From Cyathus striatus (Eukaryota; Basidiomycota; Agaricomycetes; Agaricales; Nidulariaceae), in NCBI GenBank assembly GCA_025738555.1, contig JAOVFP010000013.1, positions 2,046,001-2,110,000 of the forward strand: a stretch of 64,000 nt of DNA, written 5' to 3'. A program made the translations under genes and the position numbers. Shown here one piece after another: positions 22,130 through 33,252 of this stretch. The notes beneath the pieces are model-generated. The model did not search any database. It saw nothing but the letters and a program-made list of their open reading frames with translations, and was not told where the DNA came from. The stretch's first letter is position 1, and every line of letters starts with the position of its first letter.

Positions 22130-25119
22130 ATGCCAACCGTATTCTCCAAACCCCTCTCCCCAACGCGGAAACACGCTCTTGTCCTCCTTGCGTTCACCGT
22201 CCTTCTTCTGCGCGAACGCGCCCTGGACATCCTGGCGCTGCTGCGCAGAGCTTTGAAAGGAAAGTCCCGGGTGTCAAAGACGCTGAATAAGGATGAGTTG
22301 AACAAGGTGTTGCAGGAGGTCTACGAGGAGGAAGAGGATGGGTCTAGGGTGCTTTTGGTGCCGTATCGCGATCGGGTTGTTAAGGTCTTTCTTTCCTTCC
22401 TTTATTTCGTTCTCTCACTCATTCGCGTTGAAATGGATAGGTTCCGATACACGAAACGCTCAAAGACAAGCTCACCTCGGATAAGCAGTTCTTCCCTCCC
22501 TTGTCCTCACAGACAAAGTCAAAACCGAACATCGATGCCTCGTTTTTGAAGCAGCTGCGAGCCATCTTGTTCCGAGTTGCGTTCCCTGAGTGGAGGAGTC
22601 GAGAAGTGGGCGTTTTGGCTGCGCATAGCTTCTTTCTTGTGTTGAGGACGGTGTTGAGTATTATGGTTGCGAGGTTGGATGGGAGGATTGTTAGAGATTT
22701 GGTGAGTCTTTCTTATGGGTAGATGGGTGGAGACTTATGAGGTGGATAGGTGAAAGCGGACGGGAGAGGATTCCTTAAAGGACTTGGGCTATGGTTTGTG
22801 CTGGCTGTACCGAGTACATACACTAATACCATGGTATGTCCTTCCTACTCCTTCCCACTACTTCCTACTAACACCAGAGCAGATTAAACACCTCCAGTCC
22901 AAACTATCCCTCTCCCTACGCACGCGCCTCACACGATACACACACGACCTCTACCTCTCCGCCTTCCCCGAACTACGGTATTACCGCCTTAGCGGACGAC
23001 TAGAAGGCGCAGACCAATATCTAACAGCCGACGTGGAAGCTTTCGCCGAGTCTCTCAGTGTACTCTAGTACGTCCCCCTCCCTCCACATATCACAAAAAG
23101 CTAACCCCGGACAAAGCGGAAACGTCCTAAAACCATCACTCGACCTTCTCCTCTTCACATCCCAGCTTGCGCGCTCGCTTGGTGTACGCGGGACCCTGCT
23201 GCTTTTCTTGAATTATTGGGCGACAGTACGTATTTTGCGCGCTGTTACGCCTGCGTTTGGTCGGCTTGCGGCTGTGGAAGCTAGGTTGGAGGGGGAGTAT
23301 AGGAGGGGTATGGGGCGCGTTGGGAGGGACGGCGAGGAGGTCGCGTGAGTGTTTATTTTTCTCTCTTTTTTTGGTTTTTGGTGATGCGGTGCGATGGAGC
23401 GGGCGGGGGTGGGGTAGAGCTTCCGAATCTTCCCCGCGTTTTTTCTTCTTGATATTGAGTTAGGCGAGAATACTGATGCGTTTGATAGGTTTTATGATGG
23501 TGGTGCGCGCGAGAGGGATATTCTGACCAAGGCGTATATGAGGCTTATTAAACATGTTAATTCGATATATAAGGTGTGTTTCTCCTACATTCTACCTTAC
23601 TCCCGCTCACGCATTCTTAGATCCGCATAGCCTATGAATGGACAGAAGACTACGTGATCAAGTATCTCTGGTCAGCAGCTGGCTATGCGCTCATTGCTGT
23701 TCCGCTGCTCTTTACGCGCACCAAGCGGTCTTTGGGTATTCAAACTTCGAAGACGGTTGAGAGGGAGGTGGTGGATAATGCGATTGCTGGAAGGACTGAG
23801 AGTGTGTTTTGTTCTTTTTCTTTCGATGATGAGGTGCTGATGGTTGTGTTAAGCGTATATTAGTAACAGGAGACTGTTATTGTCGCTTGCGGACGCAGGA
23901 GGAAGGCTAATGTACGCGTACAAAGATCTCCTTGAGCTAGCAGGTCTCACGACGAGATTGTACACTCTCCTATCTACCCTTCATAATCTCCCTTCCCTTC
24001 CTGAAGGTAAACACACGGAAGAAGGGATTATCAAAGTGAGGAATGTGGATATTGCCGTTCCTTCTATCTCTTCCTCTTCTTCAAGCACACGAGTCAAGGA
24101 GGAGTGGGAAGAGCAGGAAGAGGAGGAGGGTGGGGAGGAAGGAGTGGTATTGGTTCGGGATTTGAATTTAACATTAAGGGAAGGGGAGCATTTGATGATT
24201 ACCGGGTCGAATGGCGTTGGAAAGACTGCAGTTGCCCGTGTTCTCGCTGGCTTATGGCCGCCTCGTGCTTCTTCCGGGGGAGAAGCGAGTATAACTCGCC
24301 CCCTCCCGGACGGGAACCGTCCAGCCATATTCGTGGTCCCACAACGCGCGTACATGGTCACCGGCTCCCTCCTCGAGCAGATTATATATCCGCATACGTA
24401 CCGCGATTTTCTAGCTTCTGGGAGGGGGATAGAGGAGATCAAGAAGATTCTGGAGTTGGTGTATTTGTCGTATTTGCCGGACCGAGAGGGTGGATGGGGA
24501 ACGAGAAAGGAGTGGAGGGATGTGTTGAGTGGGGGTGAGAAGCAGCGCATGGGGATGGCTAGGGTGTTTTGGCATCGGCCTAGATTTGCTATTTTGGATG
24601 GTATGTTGTTCTGCTTTGTTTTTTGGGGTGGGATTGGTGTTGATGCTGTGTGTGTTTTACAGAGTGTACGAGTGCGGTGTCGAGTGATGTTGAAGGTAGG
24701 ATGTATGAGAGTGCAAAAGCTGCTGGGATAACGTTGATTACTATTTCTCTTCGGTACATTTCCTCAGTCCTCTTCCCCTTACAATCTAACTTTGGTACGA
24801 TAGACCATCATTAAGCAAATACCACACCCAACTACTCACGCTCTCGGGGGACGGAACTTCACGGTGGACACTTACGAAAGTAGGAACGAAGGAGGAAAGG
24901 ATGGGTCTGCATCGTGAGATTGAGAGTTTGGAAAAGAAGTTGGCAGAGGTTGAAGGGTGGGAGGGGAGGGTGAGGGTGTTGGAAGGGTTGTTGAGGGTTA
25001 CGGATCATGATAATGCTACTGATACGGAGGAGGGAGAGTGGGGGATGGACTCGGTTGTGAGGACTGAGACGGAGACTGAGACGGAGGGAGAGTATGTTGA
25101 GGCTGTTGAGGAGGTGTAG
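22130..25119 (+). CDS. Peroxisomal ABC half-transporter, subfamily D (fatty acyl-CoA import)
   Basis: Imports very-long/long-chain acyl-CoA into peroxisomes for beta-oxidation (Pxa1/Pxa2, ALDP family; acts as a dimer of half-transporters). Exons: 22130-22384, 22441-22701, 22750-22833, 22883-23067, 23117-23344, 23489-23573, 23621-23801, 23854-24600, 24663-24753, 24804-25119; 2,433 nt, 810 aa, all phases consistent. The membrane domain comes first, with family strings FLKQLRAILFRVAFPEW, LDGRIVRDLV and YLTADVEAF, then the EEVAFYDGG motif. RRLLLSLADAGGRLMYAYK precedes the nucleotide-binding domain: Walker A GSNGVGKT (~543-550), signature LSGGEKQR (~650), Walker B FAILDE (~672) with CTSAVSSDVEG. 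The C-terminus has a coiled coil (IESLEKKLAEVEG) and an acidic Thr/Glu repeat tail. Length is slightly above the usual 650-760. Confidence 0.92.
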
Positions 25120-25883
25120 GTTGTGTACGCTGTTTGCTTGAATTAATTTTAGTTTTGTAATCTTAAGGTTTCGGATAGATCTGATGAGGAGACTTATCGC
25201 GCACGTGATCGTTCACCAACTTAAACTCATTGAAAAAATTGAACTTGCCATTTGCTTGCCATTCCAGACTCTTTCATTCACAACCTGAAGCTCATTTTTC
25301 CAGTTTCTAACGCATGCTTCTTATGAATCTAGGAGTCAGACAAAGGAAAATAGTCACACTATACGCGACTGTATGGTATACATGTCATTGCAACGCGTTT
25401 GGCGGCGGCTTAAGTATAACGTTTTTACAGGGCTCAATCCTTTGACTTTTCTCTAGATCTATTGACCGGTTTTCTTCTATTATTAGGACTTCTTCTCACC
25501 TGTGCGAAGATATAATCTGTATTTTATTGAATGCCATGGACATCAAGTAATTGAAGTCGCCGTGCTAAGCAGTGGGAAGAGGATGTTCGAGCAGATACAT
25601 GTATTGCTGTCGCATTCGCTGGCAAAATTGGTTCTACTTAAATATCCTTACTAGGACATGCATCTATTCCTCTTAAATTCCTCCATCTCCGTTGATGGGA
25701 TTCCTGACAAGGCTACAAGTACTAACTTACTACAGGTATAGATTTATATAGATGCGATTTAGAAGATCTTGCTCTGTTACGAGTCGGCGAACACCAAGGA
25801 TGTTTGAAATGCTCCAGTTATCATGCAAATATATAGGTTGTTGAACGACTTCTTTATGCGAAGGCACTGGGGTACTGGTTTTT
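25120..25883. other. Intergenic, no gene seen
   Basis: Spacer between the ABCD gene and the first F-box paralogue. A CACGTG sits near 25204; otherwise nothing is recognised. Confidence 0.5.
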
Positions 25884-25889
25884 CACGTG
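25884..25889. promoter_or_regulatory. CACGTG upstream of F-box paralogue A
   Basis: Lies 78 bp before the ATG. The hexamer recurs 91 and 136 bp (rounded to the proximal side) upstream of paralogues C and D. Confidence 0.35.
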
Positions 25890-25966
25890 ATACGAATAAC
25901 AGGGTCGAAACTTGAAACTTGACAACCGCGAAAGCGTCGCCATTGACTCTCATCTTGCATTCAACG

Positions 25967-27352
25967 ATGGCAAAATTCACTGACCTACCTCTTGAAACAA
26001 TACGAGAAATAGCGCGTTATGTTGGTTATGAAGACTTTTCATCACTCACGCTCGTTTGCCGATATCTGACACCTGTGTTTCAAGAAAGCCTTTTCTCCAA
26101 AATCCATCTGGACCATCACCCTGACAGGTTCAGGGGTTTGCCTGCGGCCTACCGGTTCTCTTCGATTGCTTGGAATTCACCTCACTTAATCCCATATATT
26201 CGATCATTCAGCATCTCGTTATGGTCTGCTCGTCACGAAGATCTGCTGGTTCAGGTTCTATCGCATGGCTCCAATATCAGGAGACTTCTCATCAGTGAAG
26301 CCTATACTGCAGGATGGGATCAGTACTCCTCGAAGACTCTCGCTGTGCTTTCGTCCACGCTAGTGAAGCTACCACTCGCGGAAGTCCACCTTTACTGTGT
26401 GACACAGTTTCCGCTGTCTTTGCTGACACAATGCCGGTCACTTAGACATCTCAGTCTCATGGACACCTATGTTGAATTTAAAGATCTTCCTCTTTTAGGC
26501 ACAGGCGAACAACCTATACCGCTGGAGACCCTCCAGTTGGGCCTTGATTCGATGACTTTACCAGTTATTACTAAGTGGCTTCTTGATCCCCGATGCTCAT
26601 TCGATATTCGCCACTTGAAGAGCTTGAACTTGGATAGCGAGCACCAATACATTAAAGACTTCTTCGGGGGTACATACTTTTGGGAAATTATGCAAAGGTG
26701 CTCATCATCAGTAGAGACTCTACGTTTCAACCTTAGTCCACCTGGTCGGTGTTATTCTTTAATGCCTACTGAGTACTGATTACTAACATGTTACTTCTAG
26801 ATACCAGCTCCTCCATTTTCGACTTTTCCATCTTTCCTGTTCTGCGTACCCTCCATATACGTACCCTTATACCTGGAAAGGAGGAAGCTTGGATTAAAAG
26901 TGGCTTCCGCAACATTCGTGCTGAAAATTCACTTCAGACTGTAGTTCTGGATCTCACAGCACGTGAAGCGGATCTCTACTCTGTTACCTGGCTCTACGAT
27001 ATTTTCTTGCAAAAGTATTTTGCCAACACATCAAGGATTTATATTACTGTTTTCAAAAGTACCCCCATTATTGTAGAAGAAATAATGGACGACTTTACGG
27101 ATAAGGGCGTGGATCCCAACCTTACCCCTTACATTAAACTCAATTTTTGCTCGGAAGGTAAATATTCGCTCCATGTTCGTTTGTTCTTTGACTCACTAAA
27201 CTTTTCCAGACGTGCGTGAGAAGGGCTTTTTGAAATTCGACGAAGGCGAGAGTAAGTGGGAATACCGACCGGAAGAGGATATAGAGTATGTGGATGTGGA
27301 ATATGTGGAATATGCCGAGGGGTTATGGAAGACAGTATTAATGTCACATTAA
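25967..27352 (+). CDS. F-box protein, cluster paralogue A
   Basis: Exons 25967-26744, 26801-27157, 27210-27352; 425 aa. Both introns are phase 1; intron 1 (56 nt) contains a consensus TACTAAC branch site. ATG 25967 starts MAKFTDLPLETIREIARYV, the F-box helix, followed by SLTLVCRYLTPVFQESLF. Family blocks follow: SPHLIPYIRSFSISL, EDLLVQVLSHGSNIRRL, LTQCRSLRHLSL, LETLQLGLDS, WLLDPRCSFDI, TYFWEIMQRCSSSVETL, then in exon 2 IFDFSIFPVLRTLHIR and VTWLYDIFLQKYF. The C-terminal exon is acidic with a YVDVEYVEYAEG stretch not found in the other copies. Likely SCF adaptor; the Leu-rich middle is a candidate substrate platform. Confidence 0.85.
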
Positions 27353-27897
27353 CTGGTCACGACTAGATCTGGATTTCCAACAATAGAGAGCCTATGCTGG
27401 AGAAATTGTAAGTTGATAATGAGACTGCTAATTTTTGTTTTCTCTGCCTTTTTGTTGGGCTAGTGTCGCTCCTTCACTGATAGCCGTTTTTATTATTGTT
27501 CAAGATTGATTTCCTCCGAAACATATCATAGACGTGGCTGACTTAGAACGTATACTAAGTAGTAAGTAATATCCTTGATCAGGAGTCTTTAATTTCATCG
27601 TAAGTTTATGTAAGACAAGCCTGTTGTTCGCTACTACTTACTTACATTTACTAGTACTTACTGTTGGAGGGAAGACTGCTGCAAAACCAAAGGCGATGGA
27701 GGCACCGTCCAAGTACCAGTTAGTTCAAACTCTTAAATTACTGCTTAAAAGTTAAAGGTAAAGTTCAAACGCTCAAATTCAAACGCTCAAGCTCAAGGCT
27801 AGAGTTGGGCTGGGGTCACACTGGGCACTGGCAAGCTTGAAGAAGTCAGCAGGGCTGTGGGACCTACATAAGTGACTTCACCATCTTGCACTCGTTC

Positions 27898-29045
27898 ATG
27901 GCGAAACTTACTGACCTTCCGGTAGAGATCATACAGGAAATCGCTTATTATATTAAGCATCAAAACAGAACTCAAGCTCTTCAATCTCCATCACTCGTTT
28001 GCCGATACCTAGCACCTATCTTCCAGGAACCTATTTTCTTCGAAGTCAAACTTAATGGTCCGATCGATTGGAGTATTCCGGTCAGACCCACAATTCCCGC
28101 TGCCAGCAGATTCTCTTCAGTGCTCTCTACTTCACTTCATATATTATCCTAGTATCCTAGTACATTCGAAGGATTACTATACCACTGGTGTGCAAGGATC
28201 TACTGGTTCAAATTTTATTGAATGCATCGAACATAAACTCAGTGCGGTTTACCGATGAATCTTACATCAGTGATCAGTGGTGTGCACAAGGAACAGATGC
28301 TTATGCTGCTGTCGAATCTCCAGTAACACGATCATCTGTCTATGAGATCCATCTCAGTGGCGGGTCACCTTTGTTGACACGGTGTCGAACACTAAGACAT
28401 CTCGATCTTACAAATATTGACTTTCACGACCTCTCGATACTTCCTCTTTTGGCTTCTTGATCCCCGGTGCTCATTTGACATCAGCCATGTGAAGCGACTA
28501 TTACTTGACTCGGATTCAACATTTTTGGGGGGCGCATACTTTTGGACAATTATGCGAAAATGTGCGCTAACAGTGGAGTGCTTTAGTGTCGACATTACAC
28601 CCTCTGGTAATTACCCCATTATTTACACGTGGTTAATTTGGGTATGTACTCATTTTGATTCAATGAACTTCCAGATGGCTCCCCCCTTATCGACCTTTCT
28701 CTCCTACCTAACCTGCGAAACCTTCAAATACGCGTGACAATGTTAGAAAGGGAAGTAATGCGGACTAAATATGCCTTTCATAATGTTCACACCGAAAATT
28801 TACTTCAATCGGTGTTTCTGGATTTGATATTATCAAACAGGGGAGACTATGACATTACTTGGGTTTATGATATCTTCCAGCGCGAAGTCTTTTCAAGAGC
28901 AGAAGTTCATGTCACGCTTTACAAAAGTGATTCTCATTAAAAAGCAAGTACGAAATGGTATCAAAGAAATGGGTGTGGATCTCACTACCATTTGCGATAT
29001 AAAACTCAATTTTGATCGGCAAAGTAAAATGCAGCTATGGCCGTT
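27898..29045 (+). pseudogene. F-box paralogue B, decayed
   Basis: Starts like its neighbours (MAKLTDLPVEIIQEIAYYI at 27898) and keeps SLVCRYLAPIFQEPIF. A stop interrupts it at 28150-28152 just after the SLHILS block. A frame change follows, and the block between LPLL and WLLDPRCSFDI is deleted (28440-28460), removing the LETLQL segment. Later blocks survive in other frames: AYFWTIMRKC, LIDLSLLPNLRNLQIR, DITWVYDIFQREVF. A second stop comes at 28938-28940, with a last recognisable block (ICDIKLNF) beyond it. Several independent lesions make expression as a full F-box protein unlikely. Confidence 0.8.
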
Positions 29046-29466
29046 TGTTTCTGATTACTTACAAAATGTCCAGATTCACAGACTTACCGTGTGTAAAATC
29101 AATTCATCATTGCTGGACCAATGCTTCCACTCACAGAAACCGGGATACCTTGCGAAATGTAATGTGCTCAAAATATTATTGGGGAAGTAAGCCCTTAGAT
29201 AACATGCAAATATATTTGCGCAACGCGTTGCAGTTTTCTTTGGCTCCATTGTTGCTCTATATTAATTCTTGTACTTACATTAGTATATTACTATATACTA
29301 CTTATTGATAAAACATAATTAGTTTTAGGCTTGGAATTCATAGCATTATCTTTCTAACTATTTTCTAACGATTGATCGTCGATGATCTGTGTGCATGTGA
29401 GGCATTTCCAAGGCATTTCAATCTGAATTCAATTTAAAATTTGACCAAGACGAAACGTTAAACAGT
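29046..29466. other. Intergenic between F-box copies B and C
   Basis: AT-rich spacer, no gene seen. Confidence 0.5.
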
Positions 29467-29472
29467 CACGTG
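29467..29472. promoter_or_regulatory. CACGTG upstream of F-box paralogue C
   Basis: Within GTCACGTGAAC, 91 bp before the ATG at 29563. Confidence 0.35.
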
Positions 29473-29562
29473 AACTTGAAGTACCAACTGTTACGTACTC
29501 GTGGAGTTAGCATTTATTCGACAAATTTCTTCAACAACTTACTAATTATTCCTCTTAACTTG

Positions 29563-30879
29563 ATGTCAAGCGCGACACTTACAGATCTGCCTGTAGAGCT
29601 TCTACGACGCATCGCTGCTTTTCTTCTTTTCGAACGTAACTTAAATGCTCTCCAATCCGCGTCTCTCGTTTGCAGATACCTAGCACCCGCGTTTCAAGAG
29701 GGTGTTTTCGCGCGGGTGCTCCTTGATGTTCCAATCCAAAGATCCGGAGCAACGACGGGAATTGAACAGTTTTCCTCAATCACTAGAACTTCACCTCATT
29801 TACTCTCTTATATTCAGACTCTTGGAGTATTACTAACCAGTCAAGATCTTTTGTGTCGTGTTTTACGGAATGCACCTAATATCAGGAAATTACGACTCAC
29901 TGGTCAATTATTCACTGGCGAGTGGTCTACCTTAGGAGAAGAAACTCGTACTAGTATTGCATCCGCCCTTGTCACACTCTCTGTTCAGCAGCTCCATCTT
30001 GAATTTGTACGAAGATTACCTCCGTCCTTCTTGATGCAGTGCCGCGCACTGAGACATCTCAGTCTTACATCTTACGAACCTGATCCCCAACACCTCCCTC
30101 TATTATCTGTACATGAAGCACCTTTACAATTAGAAACACTCCAGTTGGCCCTGGATTCGGAGTCCTTATCAGTTTTTGCAGAATGGTTGCTCCAACCTCA
30201 GTGCTCATTCGATATCAGTTGCTTGAGAAGGTTGTATTTGAACTCAGATTTTGGTGACGACGAAAACCTGTACTTTTGGCGTCTTATGCAAAAGTGCTCC
30301 TCGTCTCTGGAAAATCTTATGTTCGACTTAATCCCTAACGATATATCCCCGCCTCTTTACAGAGATTATCTGATGCTCATCGGCTCTTCAGATAAATGTC
30401 ACCCTGGATTTGACTTTGCCATCTTAAGCGGCTTGCGAAGCCTCAGAATACGCTTAATAATTAGTGGCAGCGAAGAAGAAGTTTGGGTTTGGCATGCCTT
30501 CCGTAACGTCGACATTACAAACAACTCACTCCAGTCGATTCATATCGATATGCTATGTGATGAAGTGAAGCATGAAGTCACCTGGGTGTATGATGTCTTC
30601 TTGCCCAAGGTATTTCCGAAAACGAGCGTTTATGTAACGGTATACGGAAGCAACGCGTACATTGAAGAACAGGTATCCAAAGAAATTATGATGAGAAGCA
30701 CGAATCCCGCTGGTAATGCTCATAACATTAATTTTAAATTTAGTCCCGAAGGTACTCATTTTGCCGTAACTTTCCAGTTGTTAGTATAGCTAAAAAAAAC
30801 TTTAATTGTAGATCCATATGATGACTTCCTACAGTTCTCTTCAGAGATACTGGAAGATGATAGAGCATACATGTATTAA
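29563..30879 (+). CDS. F-box protein, cluster paralogue C
   Basis: Exons 29563-30751 and 30812-30879; 418 aa. ATG 29563 gives MSSATLTDLPVELLRRIAAF and SASLVCRYLAPAFQEGVF, matching the other copies; the frame upstream is open but only from non-ATG codons. The family blocks occur in the usual order, and the terminal exon (DPYDDFLQFSSEILEDD) matches copies D and E. The first intron of the family is missing as an intron: after MFDLIPN the frame reads straight through 17 extra codons that end in CTCTTCAG exactly where copies A, D and E have an acceptor. The donor position reads GAT instead of GGT. Intron 2 keeps the family position and phase 1. Confidence 0.85.
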
Positions 30880-31244
30880 GTGATAGCTGAACAGGTGTCG
30901 GTATGATTGATGGTCACTCGCTGTATAAGTAGCGGTGTCATATGAAATGGGCCTTGCTAAAAATGCACAGGCGCTGGGGCGCCACGAAGCCCTTGAACTT
31001 GAATGACAATGGTAACAAGCAGTGTAGTTTGGACCCTGGCCGTGCAGCTGCGCTCGAAGTCTCTTGATCCTGGCGAGGGACAGTGCAGGGTACGCTTTAT
31101 CTCTTAGAAGTATGTCGTACAGGACCAATGCATAGATGATGGTAAGTGATGGCCATAGATGATAGACAGTGACAGCGATCGACTATGCTTGTACCTAAAG
31201 GCGGTGCTACGTACATAAGCTTACTTGTATCTTATTGACACACC
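30880..31244. other. Spacer upstream of the ADP-ribosylglycohydrolase gene
   Basis: 365 bp with no gene seen. Confidence 0.45.
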
Positions 31245-32558
31245 ATGGTATATAAGTACTTATGCAGCGTGGAAGAAAGACCCCTATCAATACCAATGCC
31301 CCTCTTTTCCTTAAAGAAGCTGTACAAGTACGGTAGTGATACCTCTCCATCGCACCCCCAACCTCGACTCAATGAGCAACACCTTGTCCCAGCTCCTCCG
31401 GCAACGAAGATACGTCTTTCCATGCTAGCAACAGCAATGGTTGACGCACTCGGCGGGCCAACAGAATTCCAAGCGAGGTTTTCATTCCCACTGACGACTA
31501 CTATGATCCCTAACGACAACTTCGACCTGCCAGCAGGAGTATGGACGGATGACACGTCCATGGCACTATGTCTTGCGCAATCCCTTGCGACATACACTCC
31601 TAAGGGATCTAGCACTGGGGATGGGACGCTGGGTTTCGACCAAGTTCATCAAATGAGGGCCTATTGCAGGTGGCATCAGTATGGGGAACTATCTGCCATC
31701 GGGAGCTGCTTCGATATTGGAAACACTATCAATCGCGCAGTGAGCATCTTCACTGCAAGCGACAACCCGAATGCAGGATTGAAAAAGATCGAGAAGCAGC
31801 TCGGGGGAGAGAACTATGGTGGCAATGGGAGCTTGATGCGTGTGTTGCCAGTAGGATTGGCGTATTGGAGGCGATCGCACGATGCAGCGAGGCTTGCACG
31901 ACTGAGTAGTGCCACCACACACCCGAATGAGGTGTGCAAGGAGGCATGTGAACTTTGGACAAGGCTGATTGTTCGCATTATGGAGAGTTGTGAGTCTGGA
32001 GGGTTGACAAAAATGGATCTGTTGGATCAGATCATCTACTTCCCATTTGCTACGAAGGCACTCAAGGATGTGTTGGGGGTAGTGCATGATGCACCTCAGG
32101 TGCCAAACGACGAAGCGGGGCGTGAAGATTATTATCGCAGGTACCATCCCATCCTGGCCCTGGTCGCACAGATGGAAGCGGAACCCCCCATCGACAAGGA
32201 CAAGCTACCCTATCACATCCCAGACGAAAAGCAACTATCGTCATCTGGGTATGTCGTGGATAGCCTCGTGGCAGCGTTGTACTGCTTCTTCGCAACGACT
32301 ACCTTTGAATACGGTGCTATCATGGCAGCAAATCTAGGCGGTGATGCAGACACAGTGGGTGCGATATATGCAGGTCTGGCTGCATGTTGGTATGCAGAAG
32401 AAAAGAGGATACCAACACAGGGGAAGTTCTGGAGCGACCGCGTTGAAAAATGGAAAAGGGCACTTGTAAAGCGAGAATTAGTGGAGGGGGTGGCTGAGCA
32501 GCTCGTTGAGCTCTCTGTACGACTGGGCGAGGTCGAAAATGGCCAAAAAGACGCGTAG
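31245..32558 (+). CDS. ADP-ribosylglycohydrolase (DraG/ARH-like) family protein
   Basis: Intronless, 437 aa. Family members use two Mg ions to remove ADP-ribose from proteins or small molecules. Motifs: ATAMVDALGGPTEF (~63-75), the metal-binding WTDDTSM (100-106), GGNGSLMRVLPVGL, SSATTHPNEVCKEAC, and the C-terminal metal site NLGGDADTVGAIYAGLA with Asp near 365-367. All expected metal-ligand Asp residues are visible. There is no signal peptide. A second in-frame Met near residue 18 (MPLFSLKK) could be the true start. Codon use is more GC-rich than the flanking F-box genes. It sits between the plus-strand and minus-strand halves of the F-box cluster. Substrate unknown. Confidence 0.88.
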   Translation: MVYKYLCSVEERPLSIPMPLFSLKKLYKYGSDTSPSHPQPRLNEQHLVPAPPATKIRLSMLATAMVDALGGPTEFQARFSFPLTTTMIPNDNFDLPAGVWTDDTSMALCLAQSLATYTPKGSSTGDGTLGFDQVHQMRAYCRWHQYGELSAIGSCFDIGNTINRAVSIFTASDNPNAGLKKIEKQLGGENYGGNGSLMRVLPVGLAYWRRSHDAARLARLSSATTHPNEVCKEACELWTRLIVRIMESCESGGLTKMDLLDQIIYFPFATKALKDVLGVVHDAPQVPNDEAGREDYYRRYHPILALVAQMEAEPPIDKDKLPYHIPDEKQLSSSGYVVDSLVAALYCFFATTTFEYGAIMAANLGGDADTVGAIYAGLAACWYAEEKRIPTQGKFWSDRVEKWKRALVKRELVEGVAEQLVELSVRLGEVENGQKDA

Positions 32559-32832
32559 GCGAATACTGCTTCAGGCCTGCATGTAAATAAGTGTTTGTAA
32601 CAAAATATAAGACTCAAAAAAACGTACCCTTCCATAAAATGTTTCCCAGTGATCTTGTGTAATTAGTAACACAACATCTAAAATACCAGAGCGAAGATGG
32701 AACTAGAACCGGAAGTACTGTATTCACTTTGTAAAGCACTTCCGGCTTGCGGGAGGAGCAGTAGATAATAAGATGAAAGACCCCTGAAATAGCATCAAAT
32801 GTTAGGTATTGTTCGAGATAAGAGAAAGAGAA

Positions 32833-32975
32833 GGATCAGTATAACTAGGATAAAGACCACACATTCCGCAACGCTCCCTTGAGAGCGGCGTTCGTGTATA
32901 CATGATCAAGATGTCTCATCTTGAGAAACTTTGCTAACGACATATTGAACTCACATGTCATATTTCCCCTGACAT
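32833..32975. repeat. Duplicated block, copy 1, with conserved hairpin
   Basis: Begins GGATCAGTATAACTAGGAT and contains GCAACGCTCCCTT...GCGGCGTTCGTG, where AACGC can pair with GCGTT. It matches the block 273 bp downstream, including a distal AACTCACAT...CCCC segment. It is preceded by a purine-rich run, as is copy 2. Function unknown; a structured RNA is possible. Confidence 0.5.
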
Positions 32976-33105
32976 CTTGATCTCAATCCTAATGTACTTA
33001 TATATGAAGAGAGACATGGTCAATAACTTCATGAGAAGGAACAAATCATCACTGAAACGTCGAATGTCAGTTATTATACATAATACGGAAAGGGAGAGAA
33101 AGGGG

Positions 33106-33252
33106 GGATCAGTATAACTAGGATTAAAAACCACACATTGCGCAACGCTCCCTTAGGTGCGGCGTTCGTGGATTCATGGTCATGATATTTCTCATCTGGC
33201 AAGAAGTTATTAACGTGGTTATAAACTCACATATCCTGTTCTCCCCAGATAA
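33106..33252. repeat. Duplicated block, copy 2, with conserved hairpin
   Basis: Matches copy 1 over GGATCAGTATAACTAGGAT, CCACACATT, GCAACGCTCCCTT and GCGGCGTTCGTG. Differences fall mainly in the hairpin loop and the spacers. Confidence 0.5.

Noticed and set aside
23981..24550. 189-codon antisense frame over the ABC nucleotide-binding domain
   Set aside because: The opposite strand encodes Walker A and signature motifs; this is a shadow.
30341..30392. AT-AC (U12-type) intron in F-box copy C because the segment begins ATATATCC
   Set aside because: The end is CAG, not AC, the segment is in frame with no stop, and minor-spliceosome introns are not expected here; in-frame retention is simpler.
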